Assembly: GCF_000699445.3 (NCBI RefSeq)
Contig: NC_067198.1
Coordinates: 20,726,536-20,790,535 of the forward strand
Source of the DNA: Schistosoma haematobium
Lineage: Eukaryota > Platyhelminthes > Trematoda > Strigeidida > Schistosomatidae
Direction of reading: 5' to 3'
Length of the DNA stretch: 64,000 nt
Below, piece by piece: positions 1 through 11,745 of this stretch. The notes under the pieces are model-generated. The model saw only the letters and a program-made list of their open reading frames with translations, ran no database searches and was not told where the DNA came from. The position numbers and the translations under genes are program-made. Positions within the stretch are counted from its first letter, which is position 1. Every line of letters begins with the position of its first letter.

Positions 1-269
1 AGAGTAATATTTATACTTTTCTTTCATTGACTAGTTAAAATAATCACAACATTACCAATCTAGTTAACAAAAGTGATTTAAAATATTAAGCATTCCTGTT
101 TCTATCCATTTATTTACTGTTAGTTTGCTAACACATGAACAAAAAGGGTTTGTCTCTATGTAGATTTACCTAGACTTTTTTTACATTGAAACTTTGGCAA
201 TTTTCAATCAGTTGTAAACCTATATCGAGCTATTTTCCATCACACATTATTGTTGATTATCAAATAAAT

Positions 270-1164
270 GTTTCCATGCCATACCGGATTGGTGGACACG
301 GAAAGTCCACTTAGGGGAGTTGGAAAACTCTGATTCCAAACCGATGGTGTACACAAACTCCAGGATCCTGGGGGAGCGAATGGCGTGTGAACCTATTGTT
401 GGTCACCAACTACCATTGCCTTGTCCATCAGACCCTTAAATCGAAGGCTCCTGGTGTAGCCCTCTAATAAAACCACCTGCTTCGGCCCGGGGAGTATAAC
501 CCCACACACAATTCAGGTGACTAGTGTGGCGCATATGTATTCGGTGCCATCGGGACCATCGAGTAAGTAACGCAGTTGTTACGAAACGGGTAGTAGGTAA
601 GGATGGCAAATCCATTGATGAAGTAGTGAAACTTGATCAGTTGAGATGGCTGGGACACGTGTTACGTATGCCCAACGACCGACTGCCTCGACGTGCGATG
701 TTCAGTGGTATAGGAGTAGGTTGGAAGGAAGCTAGGGGCGGCCAGACCAAAACATGGTACAAGTCCATGAAGTCACTGACAAGTGGACTGAGTCATATTG
801 GTAGGTGTAGACTACCTGGTTGGGGACTGCGAGATGATAGCAACCGTTGGTTAGAGACTTTGAATGACATGGCTCAAAATCGTTTGCAATGACGCAGGTG
901 CATACACTCTTTGTGTTTTCCCAAATTTTAATCTCCGGATTCCTCCTTGTGTCTTTTTTTTCTATTCCCAAATTTATTTCACTGGATTATACTCTTTATA
1001 TAACATCTCCAAACCCTAATCTTCCCGATTACTGCTTATACTCTTACTACCTCTACCACTACGGTATTCGAATCGACAACTGCATCTCTGTGCTAATGTG
1101 GTATGGCAACTCGAACTGATGTACTTACGTACGAAGTTCTACGTTGTTACTGACTGACTGACTG
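270..1164 (+). mobile_element. Chimeric short retroelement: RTE-B 5'UTR/tail derivative fused to RTE-A 3' end
   Basis: The first part (about 275-544) matches the 5' leader of the RTE-B family seen at 8950-9270 and, reversed, at 62390-62650. It ends with the RTE-B tail block GGCGCATATGTATTCGGTGC. From 545 the sequence switches to the RTE-A reverse transcriptase C-terminus and 3'UTR (compare 59350-59960), and finishes in the ACTG repeat typical of RTE-A. The RTE-A part is open from 524 to 892 and encodes the [17 protein letters not shown] segment. AAATAAAT occurs on both sides (262-269 and 1165-1172) and could be a short target duplication, but it is low complexity. A template switch during reverse transcription would give this structure; two successive insertions are the alternative. 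Confidence 0.7.
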
Positions 1165-1172
1165 AAATAAAT

Positions 1173-4100
1173 AAATATAGAAAATTCCGTACCATAATCA
1201 TGTCGTATAATGGAATAGTAAAATTTAGATATAGCATTTCACATTAAACAAAAAACCCATTTAGTGAATGATTCTTTTTTTTAAATTTAAATAAAATCTA
1301 TTAGTTTTAAGATATAACTGTTAGTTTATTTACACTTCTGTTATTACCATAAGTTTTTCAGTTTCATACTTATTTTAATTTACAGATTGCGTTTTATAAC
1401 TGTACGTATAGCGTTTATGACGTAACCTAAATCTAATTCCTGTAAAACTTAAGGAGTATCAACTCAATGGTTTGTATATTTTCGTCTTCCTTCTCTGATC
1501 CTTTGAGAAACGACTGACAATAACTTTAAAATTCATACATCAAATGCATTAGGGGTCGGAAAGTAGTGTCATATGAGCAACAGGACTGATCATAAACGTT
1601 TACAGACAAGAGTGAATACCTGCTAATTACTGTTTATTGCGTTCCTACGTTTATTTTAGAATATTCAAAAGTTAAATGCTCATTAAACGGGAATTTTGTT
1701 GAACCATTGAATATTTTATGCTGAGATTTCATTTATAGTAGTCAAGCGAACAGCATTGGATATAGCATGTTTTATTATTGTTAATAAATAATTATAGTAA
1801 AGAGATAGATGATATTTTCTGGAAAATGTGAGTCATTGATAGGGTTACTGAATAGTAAACTGCAGGTATGAAGTGTACATATAACAAAAAAACACTAGAT
1901 TTCTTTCAGTTTCCGAATATCCTACTATCGCATGAGTAAGATAATAACATCGGCTTGAAATTTTCACATATGCTGTATATTTCTTGTTACGATACGGGAC
2001 CTCACAATCTCGCTCGAGGATTTCTAAGGAGTTTTAATCAAGAAACAATGAATAGACCAATGCTAGTTGACGTAAAATTAATTAGTTGAAATGGATAAAA
2101 AATATTTAGACCGAAGTTTGCGATATGACATCTAGTCTCCTTCAAGCGTTCTGATTATCACTTACTAAATAACACATACTTAACTTTTACTAAGTAACTT
2201 TTTAATAAAAAATTGTCTACCTATGACTTTAGAAACGCCATTCGAAAGTTTTAAAAAATCAAAGTAAAACTTTGAACATTAACTATAAACAATCCGTTTT
2301 TACTTATGGTTATCGTCACACTGAAATAATCAACAACTAGAGAGAATGAATTAGTTTGTTTGTTTGTAAATCTCCAACAATGCATCGTTATAAACCCATT
2401 TGAGGGGAAACAGAATTTTCGAAGTTTTGTGGTAAAATAAAATTGTATGCTCATTTTCAGATAATCCGGCATCTGATGATGAACATCACATTCGTTCATA
2501 TGTATATCAACATCAATAAGGTTGAACACTGAAATAATTTTGTCCTGAACTAACAATCTGACTAGATTTATGAATGACAGAATAATTAAATAACTGATGT
2601 TTTTAATCAAATATACATATTATACATCATGATGTTGTGGTCGATCTGCCGTTTATTCAGTAGCAACAATGACCAAATAATTAACGTCCCTATAATTTCG
2701 CTAGTGATATCGAATATAACTTTAAACCAGTGTCAAAGAGTATGTGCTTATCTATATAGCGATAAAACGATGATAAGGATTTTATTTCACAGGCAGATTT
2801 CGGCAAACTAATTCAAAGTCTCGGAAATTTACTTGTAAAGTAATTCATATAGAGACAAGATCTAGAGTGAGTTCGACTTTTGATAGAGTTACGAATGCTC
2901 TAATTTGTGTTCTTCCTTAGTAAATTTAAAAGTTTATTTAGTATTTACAAGAAGAAATATTAGATTTAAGTCTCCGATTTCATAAAGCGTGTGGTTCAAG
3001 ATTAATTTATTTGGGTTTGTAGTTTAAGAGATTATCATTCCCACAAATTAGAAATGTAAATCGCCGCCAGTTGTGTTCATAGAATCATTAGTCTGTCAAG
3101 AGTTATAAAAGTATACTATTATTATTTGGTCATTTTAGTATGGTAATTTACAATGTAATTGACTCTGAAAATTACTGATGAACTCAGTAACTATCAAGAT
3201 TAAAGCCTGTAATTGTGTGCTTTCTAGTCACCAATAAACTATGCTTCTGGTCACGTTATTACACCGTATTAACACAGCTACATGAAATTGTCGAGTAGTA
3301 GAAGCCATAACAATATTAAAAGAAACTGGACAAAAACAAAATGTTTCGTGAGAATAAGTGAACTCATCGAACAAGAAGTATGAGCATTTTAAAACAAATC
3401 TTGGTTTCGTCCATAAATTTTGACCAGCAAATATTGCCTATCAATAAAGGCGATGGTTGATCGTATATAAAATATATACGAATTACATAAGCTGGTGAAG
3501 ATTCGTTACCTCATAAAACGATTTATTATACTCATATGTATTGTATAATTCCTTTGTTAGCAACATCAGAAACTAATTATTCGTATAGTTGCATGACAGA
3601 AAAACGGATAATTTAATATGGTGTATCAGTTTAAAAACTCTACACTTTGCAAAGGCTTACCGTTGAATCACATCTTACTAAAATAAATCCGATCGGTGTA
3701 GACACCATTTATTTCATTTATACACTATATAAGCGTCAAAAATTGAAAGCCGTCATGATGATAGAAAACAGTAACATTGATCCACACAAACAAATTTATG
3801 CTCAACTTAAAACGTCATACATCATCACACTCAATTATGTAGAACTATGAGGATCCCTAAGTTAATCACCATGAAAAAACTCATGAAAATATTTATAGCA
3901 AATATGACCGCACTTTCTCTAGTATGTACACCAAATCAACTAACAAGATAAAAATGAAAACAAAATTTTCAAATTAAACATTTCAATATGCGTATTGAAT
4001 CAAGTAGAATTATGGAATTCAGAACACACTGTTCTCCGAGATGTACTAGACAGATGAAATAATCTATATCCAACCGTTGATTTTAGGTGAAGAGATTCGA

Positions 4101-5790
4101 GACAAATGTAGTGCCGATCAACATATTCACTGAAATATTCAACATAAAAATAATGGTAGTCATCTTAATTTGTACGTCTGAACAACTTCAAGATAAAAAA
4201 GCCAATCAACTAGTTAAAAATCAAAGATTCAAACACACAATTGAGCATCGTCTTGAAAGTTCGATTGTGATTAGTAGTGGAACCTAGAACGCACCCCTCA
4301 ACTGGTTCAATATACACCCTAGTGTTGACATTCATACAGAAGCACTGACCAGTATCTCTCACAGCAAACAACGACTGCTTATTCATTGAACCAATGAGTT
4401 CAACAACCCACAAACATGTCAAACGATCTGAAGTTATATGTGTAATAGTTGACGACCTCCTATCACTAGTATTCACAACTACATTTGGTCAACCTCTATC
4501 CATATACCGGTGTCGTGTGCAGATTGTCTCGACATCACTTCATTTCGTGATAATGTGGAAGTCTAGATAAAACCAAATAATTTGTAGAGTTGCAATTGTC
4601 AACAGAATGAACGGTTTCTATGCACTACCTATCACCAATATCATCAATTATGAAATACTTTCGATATAGTTCATGATTTATGTCCAAACAGAACATCGAA
4701 TTTCGACAAAATACCGACCATCTACTCGAAAACCACTCAAGTTATATTTATACCATTGTGATTGTTACATTTGCGCGTTAGTGCAAGATTGCTTTGGCGA
4801 ATATTGCATTACCTGTTAAAACTCAGATATTTATTTCTAACCTGATCTCATTAAATTATCATTCAGTTACCCATATATTTATGTATATATTTTTTCCATT
4901 TATTCCATGAGAATATTTATCTTCATCTATATGTGACTTGAATATCCTACTCAACATGTCCGGAAAGCACATTATCAGAGAGTTCAGTCCAACTATCACA
5001 GTTATACAAAGCGTTAATTATGTCATTCGGTACATCAGTTTACTCATTCGCTTACTAGCAGTTTAGTAGAATAATGGTAAATGTGTTATTTGATTATTGG
5101 CGCTGATCAAATTCATCATCAGTCACTTTAAACTCAAGAGAAACGTATTCATTTGATCACAGAATGAGTATAAGTCTATTGGCCAATGAACATTTTGTAA
5201 ATCCATCGAGTTGAACTCACTACTGTATATCGAGATGTTATAGTCATGATAATGAACATTGAGAACATGTTGAAATTCAATCCGATTGAATTGTGAGAGT
5301 CTAACGTTTCTCAAATAAGCAATATTTCTTCAACAGTTATCGCTAATTTACTGGGCATCCAATGGCAGTTTGTAAAGCTGTTTTAGTTATAAAATGTTAG
5401 AAAATATTTCAAATGTTTCTTTTCTATACCATTCTGTATCATTTTTCGTTCATAACTAAAATAACCGGATTGAACATTAAATGCGATATGCTTTAGAACA
5501 CATAAACATTTACAAACCCAACATGATTTAGCTTTTTAAGGAGTACATAGGCACGGATATGTTTTCCATCTCACATTAGTTTTTACAGTACATTTTATTA
5601 AGCTTCAATATTTCAAGTGTCAGGTTTCTATTACCTATAAAAGTGATCATGACAATAATATCGTAGTATCCATAACGAAAAACACAAACAAATCGGTGAA
5701 AACGTTGGAGATATTACTGATGATGATACTCCAGTATTTGTCACAATATACGTTTTAACATCATATAACATTAGTGAACAATAATCTGTT
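1173..5790. other. AT-rich intergenic DNA, no gene recognised
   Basis: No reading frame here has a recognisable domain, splice pattern or repeat match within the window. Open frames are short (under about 120 codons) and their composition is typical of AT-rich noncoding DNA. A slightly more GC-rich patch at about 4260-4480 holds an 88-codon frame on the minus strand that I could not assign. Confidence 0.5.
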
Positions 5791-5799
5791 ATATAATGC

Positions 5800-7500
5800 G
5801 TGACAGATATATTTGTGTGATTAACGAACCATTGGTTACTGTTGTGACGTATTGGTTGATTCCTAATATAGATGTTTGCATTTGGTTTAAAATGAACAAA
5901 TATTTGTTTTTAAATGCATTAAAATTGCTGAGGGACGATAACACAATAATCATTACGAGAGCAGATATAGGAAACACGACTGTCATAATGAACAAATATG
6001 ACTACGAGTAAATTGTAAGAGAATATCCCCAAGATGGCCCTTTCAAATAATTAAATAAACGACATGTTGGACTATAATTAATAAAATTAGGGCTGAAACT
6101 AGTAAAATCTTACAGTCAATTAAAATAAAACTAGGACCGTCATTATGGATCACATTATATCCAGAATGTCGTAATCCTCGTAGATTCCATAGACTACGAA
6201 AGATTCACAAGAATAATCGGTCACTGAGACCAGTGTTTGATTTCACAAATTCACCGACATATGAACTAGCGAAATACTTAGCTGGTGTACTCAAACTACA
6301 TGAAAAATTGGTTAATCATGGAATTAAAACTACTAAATTCAAGGATAATATCGATACCATTCATTTGAAAGAAAATGAAATGATGGCTAGTTTTAATATT
6401 TCTTCGATATTTACTACTGTAACCATCAGCCCCAATTTTGAATTTGTGGTGCCCGTTTGATCCTTCTGTGGTTATTTAGTGTTTGTAATTTTATTCACGA
6501 TTCACGATGTTTTTATTCCGCTTAGATCTCTACAGGCAGAAAGGTGTAGCAATGGGTTCACCACTTCCTCCGATTGTAGGCAATTTATTCATGCATTCCT
6601 TAGAAACCAGTGCGATAACAGATTGCGTAAATTCACCAAAAATCTCGTTACGGTAGGTAAATGAGGTTTGTATCGTCATTAAACAAAATGGTTTAGAAGA
6701 AATGTTTGCAAGTGTAAACATGTCAGAGATCATTAAGCTAACTAAGGAAATGCAGTCCACTGACTTATGTTTCTCGATCGTCTAATTGAAAGAAGAACAG
6801 ATGATAAAATTAATGTGTCAATGTATTAATGTATTCAGAAAATCAACACATTCCGAGAGACACTTAGATTATGGTTCGGCTCATGGGTGTTTTACAAAAG
6901 TCACAGTTGTAAAAAATCAATTAACGGCAGCAATAACCTTATTACATGGAAGGAAGACCAGCGGAGTGAATTGAAGGGAACGTTGTCTACACTTGGGATA
7001 GAAAATTATTCTAAAAAGTTTTTGAAGAAGATAGTTAAAAATGAAATAAAAACTAAATTAGTGTATACCGAAAGAACGAAAGCCTATAGTGATCGTAAAG
7101 ATATAGGAAGAAATTAGGTTTTTGAGCAGACATAATATAAGTGTGTTTTCGGGCTAGTGACACTATAAGATCATCATTAGTGAAAGGTAAGGATAGGTTT
7201 CCAAAAGAAGAGCAACAGAATGTTATCTATGAGATCAACTGTCATGATTACAATGCAGCTTATGTGTGATAAATATCTCGACAATTGAATGTGAGGTTGA
7301 AGGAACACAAAATTTCTTTTGAGATATGTTCCTAAATCCTCAGTTGATCTGAAGAAACTTGAAAATAGATCGGGAATAGAGTTAAATGCACTATAAATGT
7401 GGTACCATATTAATTTCGAAAGGACAGAAATACTTCAGAAGGAGTTTGGAACACATAACGATTAACATCTGAAGCGCTGCTTATATAGGGCAATAAGGAC
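5800..7500 (+). pseudogene. Decayed Penelope-like element (reverse transcriptase plus GIY-YIG)
   Basis: Segments in several frames line up in order with the better preserved Penelope protein at 18690-20639. About 5960-6000 encodes a VIMNKYDYE block. About 6170-6430 gives the LRKIHKNNRSLRPVFDFTNS region and an FNISSIFT motif matching the RT A-motif region. About 6525-6630 gives VAMGSPLPPIVGN (RT B motif). About 6830-6900 gives FRKSTHSERHLDYG. About 7210-7310 gives a GIY-YIG remnant (VIYEINCHD, then AAYV, stop, QISRQLNVRLKEHK). Stops and frameshifts throughout make it non-functional. Sequence divergence from the 18690 and 38371 copies suggests a separate PLE lineage. Confidence 0.8.
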
Positions 7501-8804
7501 AATCTGAACAGAAAAGATGGTATTTAACTAGCTACCACCTGGCAAATGTTCATTACCAAGTGATTGGACCTTATCTCTATCACACCTGTTTATTCTACAT
7601 GTATCATTATTCTGGAAGAAATTAACTCAAATATTTTAGCAATGCATTTATGCCAAGGATGGTTCACATTTTACATGTACATCGAGGTTCAAAAAAACAT
7701 TTTCAATTTGCACTTTTATTTTACTTTCTATAAAAACAAATTAAAATCTAACATGACCTATTAACAACTCAAACTCATACACAATCATCCATTTATTTAT
7801 CATCACATTGTGAACTTTTCACATGATTCACATATAATTAGCTCATGACATGTTATCCTACTTACCGAAGTCAACATCTGAATATGATTGGATAAGCACT
7901 GCATAGATATGACTAGATTATCAAATATTGTATATTCTTTGATAGTTTTTATTTTGATTATTATCCTGAAGAAGTCCAAACAAGTTTATTGGACGAAACA
8001 TTGGAATTAATTAAACGTCAGTCACTGAGATTAATTCAAATATAGTTTCCATGAATAATTTGTTTGAACAGTTTGTTGAACACTAAACGTCTGAATATAT
8101 ATTCCTAATAAACTTGAAACCAAGGTTTAAACAATTCAATTAACTTTTCACATTTACAAAATCGTAGTAACCATGTTCATGAAAATATAAGTGATTTGAT
8201 GGATAGAAGTGAATAGTATTGTTCAACTTATGGTCTCTATTTTCATCCCACTTAACAAATTCCATTACTTAATCAACTAAAGACAAAAAAAATGATCACG
8301 TTAATAAATATTTTATCGTCTTCCAGAATTTTTAATAAACACTATGCATTAAATCATTTCTCGGTGGCCTATTGTTCACTGGGAGTAACGGGCGTAAATA
8401 AGTAAGTAGGTAATTAAATCATTTCAGATAGTATAAAGCAGAAATTAACAGAAATCCATTAATAATCATCTTGTAAGAGTTACTCACATTTGCAAATTCC
8501 CTCAACACCTCGTGCAATACGTGAACTGCATTCAAAATTCTTAATTTCAAAATTAAACTTACACCAAAACACGAATTATTAGAATCTAAAATAGGCCGGA
8601 TGGGAACAATTAATAATGATACATTGAAAGTGCACAATAAATCATTTATTCATTTTAAGATTAAACACAAAAATACAAAAAAGATAACTGGAAAATCTCA
8701 TAAACCATTATAAACTTGTGTCTCAATACTAATGAATCCAATACAAATCACATTTTCAAAAAGCTAAATGACTAATATACTGAATTTCTACTGAAATATA
8801 GTTT
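7501..8804. other. Probable PLE 3' region and AT-rich DNA
   Basis: This stretch follows the decayed Penelope element and holds the hammerhead-like motif at 7966-7999. Nothing else is recognisable; a 72-codon minus-strand frame at 8419-8637 has no family signature. Confidence 0.4.
7966..7999 (+). ncRNA. Hammerhead-ribozyme-like motif downstream of a PLE
   Basis: The sequence reads CTGAAGA, an extra A, GTCCAA, a loop, TTGGAC, then GAAAC. This gives a six-base-pair stem II (GTCCAA/TTGGAC) between a CUGANGA box and a GAAA box, in the order of a hammerhead core. The extra A before stem II departs from the canonical core, and no convincing stem III and cleavage triplet follows. PLEs are known to carry hammerhead motifs, which fits its position about 470 bp past the GIY-YIG remnant. 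It may be a relic. Confidence 0.4.
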
Positions 8805-9291
8805 TGCCCCAACTGTCCTGGTGCGGCCGAGGGCAAGGAGAGTCAGCTCTCACATGACTACGCGTATACAGCCACTGCCAGGGAAGTCCCAATCACTGCT
8901 TTCCCGTGGCGGGGGTGTTGTTTACGAAATCAAGATGACGAAAAGCGTATGTCCGGCGCTTTAACTGGGTTGGTGGACATGGAGAGTCCACCAAGAGGAG
9001 TTGGAAATCCCTGGTCCCAAACCAATGGTGCACACGGGCTCCAGGATCCTGAGAGAAAAAATGTCGTATGAACCAATTGTTGGTCACCGGTTACTATGGA
9101 ACCGCATCTCTTGATGTTACTCCACTGCCAAGTGGATTAGGCATTTAAGTCAAGGGCTCCATGTGTGGCCCACTAAGAAGATCACCTGCTTCGGTCTGAG
9201 TATCCGGGCAGTATCACAACCCACACACAAATCAAGTGATTTGTATGGCGCATATGTATTCGGTGCTCCTTTGTACCAATATTTATATGTT
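8805..9291 (+). mobile_element. SINE-like internally deleted RTE-B derivative
   Basis: The head (8805-9215) matches the reverse complement of 62390-62804, which is the 5' leader of an RTE-B copy. The last 48 bp or so (GGCGCATATGTATTCGGTGC and onward to TTTGTACCAATATTTATATG) match the RTE-B 3' tail seen reversed at 54560-54608 and 61150-61206. No coding sequence lies between them. The 270-544 copy has the same head-to-tail fusion, so this is probably an amplified nonautonomous family that uses the RTE-B machinery through the shared tail. GC content is well above the flanks. Confidence 0.75.
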
Positions 9292-9568
9292 TACTTATCA
9301 TGCACTGGAAAATTAATCGATAAATCAAATGAATAATGTATAGAATAATTCAGTAAACACAATTTACTTCACGACGAATATAATAAATGTGTTAGTTTGA
9401 ATATTTATAATTATTCCATGATTAACAGATCAAATGTAATTGAAACACACAATGTATTTACTATTCTGAATGGATTTGAAAAGGGTTATTACATATTAAC
9501 TTTTCAAAACATTTGAAAATGTCAAATTATTAAATTTACACTGTAAGAACTGTGTCATAATCGGGGTC

Positions 9569-9570
<2 letters not shown>

Positions 9571-9614
<44 letters not shown>
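9571..9614 (+). repeat. (AAT)n microsatellite
   Basis: An uninterrupted run of about fourteen AAT/ATA triplets. It may be the tail of a lost retroelement copy; no flanking coding sequence was recognised. Confidence 0.9.
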
Positions 9615-9615
<1 letters not shown>

Positions 9616-9801
9616 GGAATTCAGGTCTGAGCTAAACATAAATATTAATATAAGTGATTTAGTATTATTAAATAATTGTCAACGTAACATTCGGTCGTTT
9701 GATTAAAATGGATTTAGATTGAAAATGACGCCAGTATCTTCTTTTATGTATTTTTAAACAAATGGTTTTAACACTAATGGGTTGTTTTTTTTTAAAAAAA
9801 A

Positions 9802-10407
9802 TAGATCTTGTTATTCTTAATTATTGTATTATTAGTGAATTTTTTTTCATTTTCACATAAAACATTTGGACAAGTTTATAGGTGGTCAGTTTTCATAGGA
9901 TACATTACTATATTACGTCACATGTTTATTTTTTTAATTATCTTCATTACCTTATTGTATATCATCAATTTAGTGTTAGAAACTTATTTTTTTAAGAAAA
10001 CAACAACTTTATTTCACTTTTTGTTTATGTTAAGTGTTATTAATCATCGTAAACGGATGAAATGTAATTCGGTTGTAAGAGTTCGAACCTTTTTGTTCTT
10101 GATATTAAGAACTGAAATTCATCAATCTCATTTGGCTGACGTGAATCATAGAAGGAGTGTATCAGTATTACCATTAGTCACAGGGTTTTTTCCAAGCATA
10201 GATGGATATGGGTTAACAATGGAATCTAAGATATTTGATTATATTTGTGACTTGTCAGCCGGATGTCCCTATATCCCATGGTTTATTGTTCACACCGAAA
10301 AGAATGATCGAGTTCAGGCTTTAACATCAACATACAGAACGAATTACATGTCCTGGATTCCACTTCTAGTCATTACCTATCTGCGCTTTAAAAATACTTG
10401 TGATTAA
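9802..10407 (+). CDS. Long open frame of unknown function, possibly an exon
   Basis: The frame is open for about 200 codons after a TAG at 9802-9804, with no ATG at its beginning; the first ATG is near 9920. The N-terminal half is very hydrophobic with two likely membrane segments (FFSFSH follows the first, FIFLIIFITLLYIINLVLE is the second). The C-terminal half is mixed, with a Cys/Pro patch near SAGCPYIPWFIV. A T-rich tract followed by AG lies just upstream, so an internal exon is conceivable. I recognise no family. Its length is unusual for this composition, but it may still be chance. Confidence 0.25.
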
Positions 10408-11474
10408 TAGTAATAATAAAGCACTTCACTTATAATGCACAACTACCAAATGAAGCTGATCAATCACAGTCCTGAACACTAAGAACAGTAAAATTTAAAC
10501 ACTTAAACTGAATTACAAGTCACTGAGGCCAATTAACATGAACATTTGGATCTACATGGTACTTAACATTCATCAGCAGTGTATATTTACAAATCTTAAA
10601 TGACGGATACTTCTCATGGGATTCGAAGCTGTGTTATCAATTTTCAAAATCAAGGACATTAAAACTGAGTAATACATCCTTTAACTGACCACTTCTCATT
10701 TGCCGATACAAGATACAAAGTTCTTATCGACCTTACAATGCCACAAATAGAGTATTACTTTTAAAAAAAATTCGAAGATCTTCAACTCACTACAAGTGTT
10801 CATAAACTGTCCACGTGAATACTTAACAGGCATCATTTGAATTTTTTCACCTATCAGCTAATTAATTTGGATTTAACAGTTGATTGCTTTTAGTTTACTA
10901 CAGTGTCTGTTTATATTTAAAAATAGTTTGCTATGAGAAACACATTAAGATAATTCATAAAATTAGTTTCACAGTATCTACAGTAAATAAGCGGAGTAAA
11001 CATTAGTACATCCTTTCTATCCACAGATAACTTATTGTGAAGAAAAACAATAAACATAGTGGAATAAAGTGAAATCACTTCATTTTTTGTGCCTTAAATC
11101 ACATATAAACAATCGGGTTGGTACAACGAAAACATGTTTTAGAAATAAAACTTAATGTATAACATGTAATAAACATAAATTAGAAACGAACACTTGACTC
11201 AGATGAACAATGAAAATATCATTGTGTTTCACTGAGACTTGGATAGAAACATGATAAATGTGTGTATATGTTTTAATTTAAACAATGAAACCAAATTTTA
11301 AATATTTTACAAAACTGAGGGAAAGCAATAAATGGGTCGATCACCATGACTGCATCAGGTAGTTGAACATTTAATAGGATGAATGTAAATGTTTGTAGTT
11401 AAGACTTGGTATTCCTTGGCGGTTAAAATTTGAAATTTTATTTCGGTTTAATAGAAAAGCCAACTTAACATGAT
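10408..11474. other. AT-rich DNA, nothing recognised
   Basis: No domain-bearing frame, repeat match or RNA gene was seen here. Confidence 0.5.
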
Positions 11475-11745
11475 TTGTGAAATAATGTCGACATTTTTTC
11501 GATTGAGATCATAAACCGATCAATGTTAGACCACCATGGGTAACCTGGAAGCACTGGACGGCCGTTTCGTCCTATTGTGGGACTCCAACATTGCGAATCT
11601 ACGATCCCGCTTACGGGACTGGAACTCAGGGCCTTCACTCTCGCACATGAATGCTTAACCTCTAGATCACTGAGCCGGCATCCAATGTCTAAACTCAACC
11701 AACCCACGAAATTGCGCCACCATATTCCATTGTACTGAGGTGGGT
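11475..11745 (-). mobile_element. Sm-alpha-type SINE (tRNA head plus dead hammerhead)
   Basis: Read on the minus strand, a tRNA-like head (about 11690 down to 11600, GGCTCAGTGATCTAGAGGTTAAGC, then a B-box-like region) is followed by the hammerhead block at 11545-11599 and the shared 3' segment (CCATGGTGGTCTA). The second core box GAAAC and the two-base-pair stem III with GGCC loop and GTC site are kept. The first box, CTGAGGA in other copies, reads TGTTGGA here, so this copy should not cleave. Sm-alpha elements of Schistosoma are known to be pol III SINEs with hammerheads; the family name here is by resemblance. Confidence 0.75.

Noticed and set aside
4210..4476. Minus-strand 88-codon frame as a gene
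   Set aside because: Slightly higher GC and fair length, but no start context, no splice partners and no recognisable motif.
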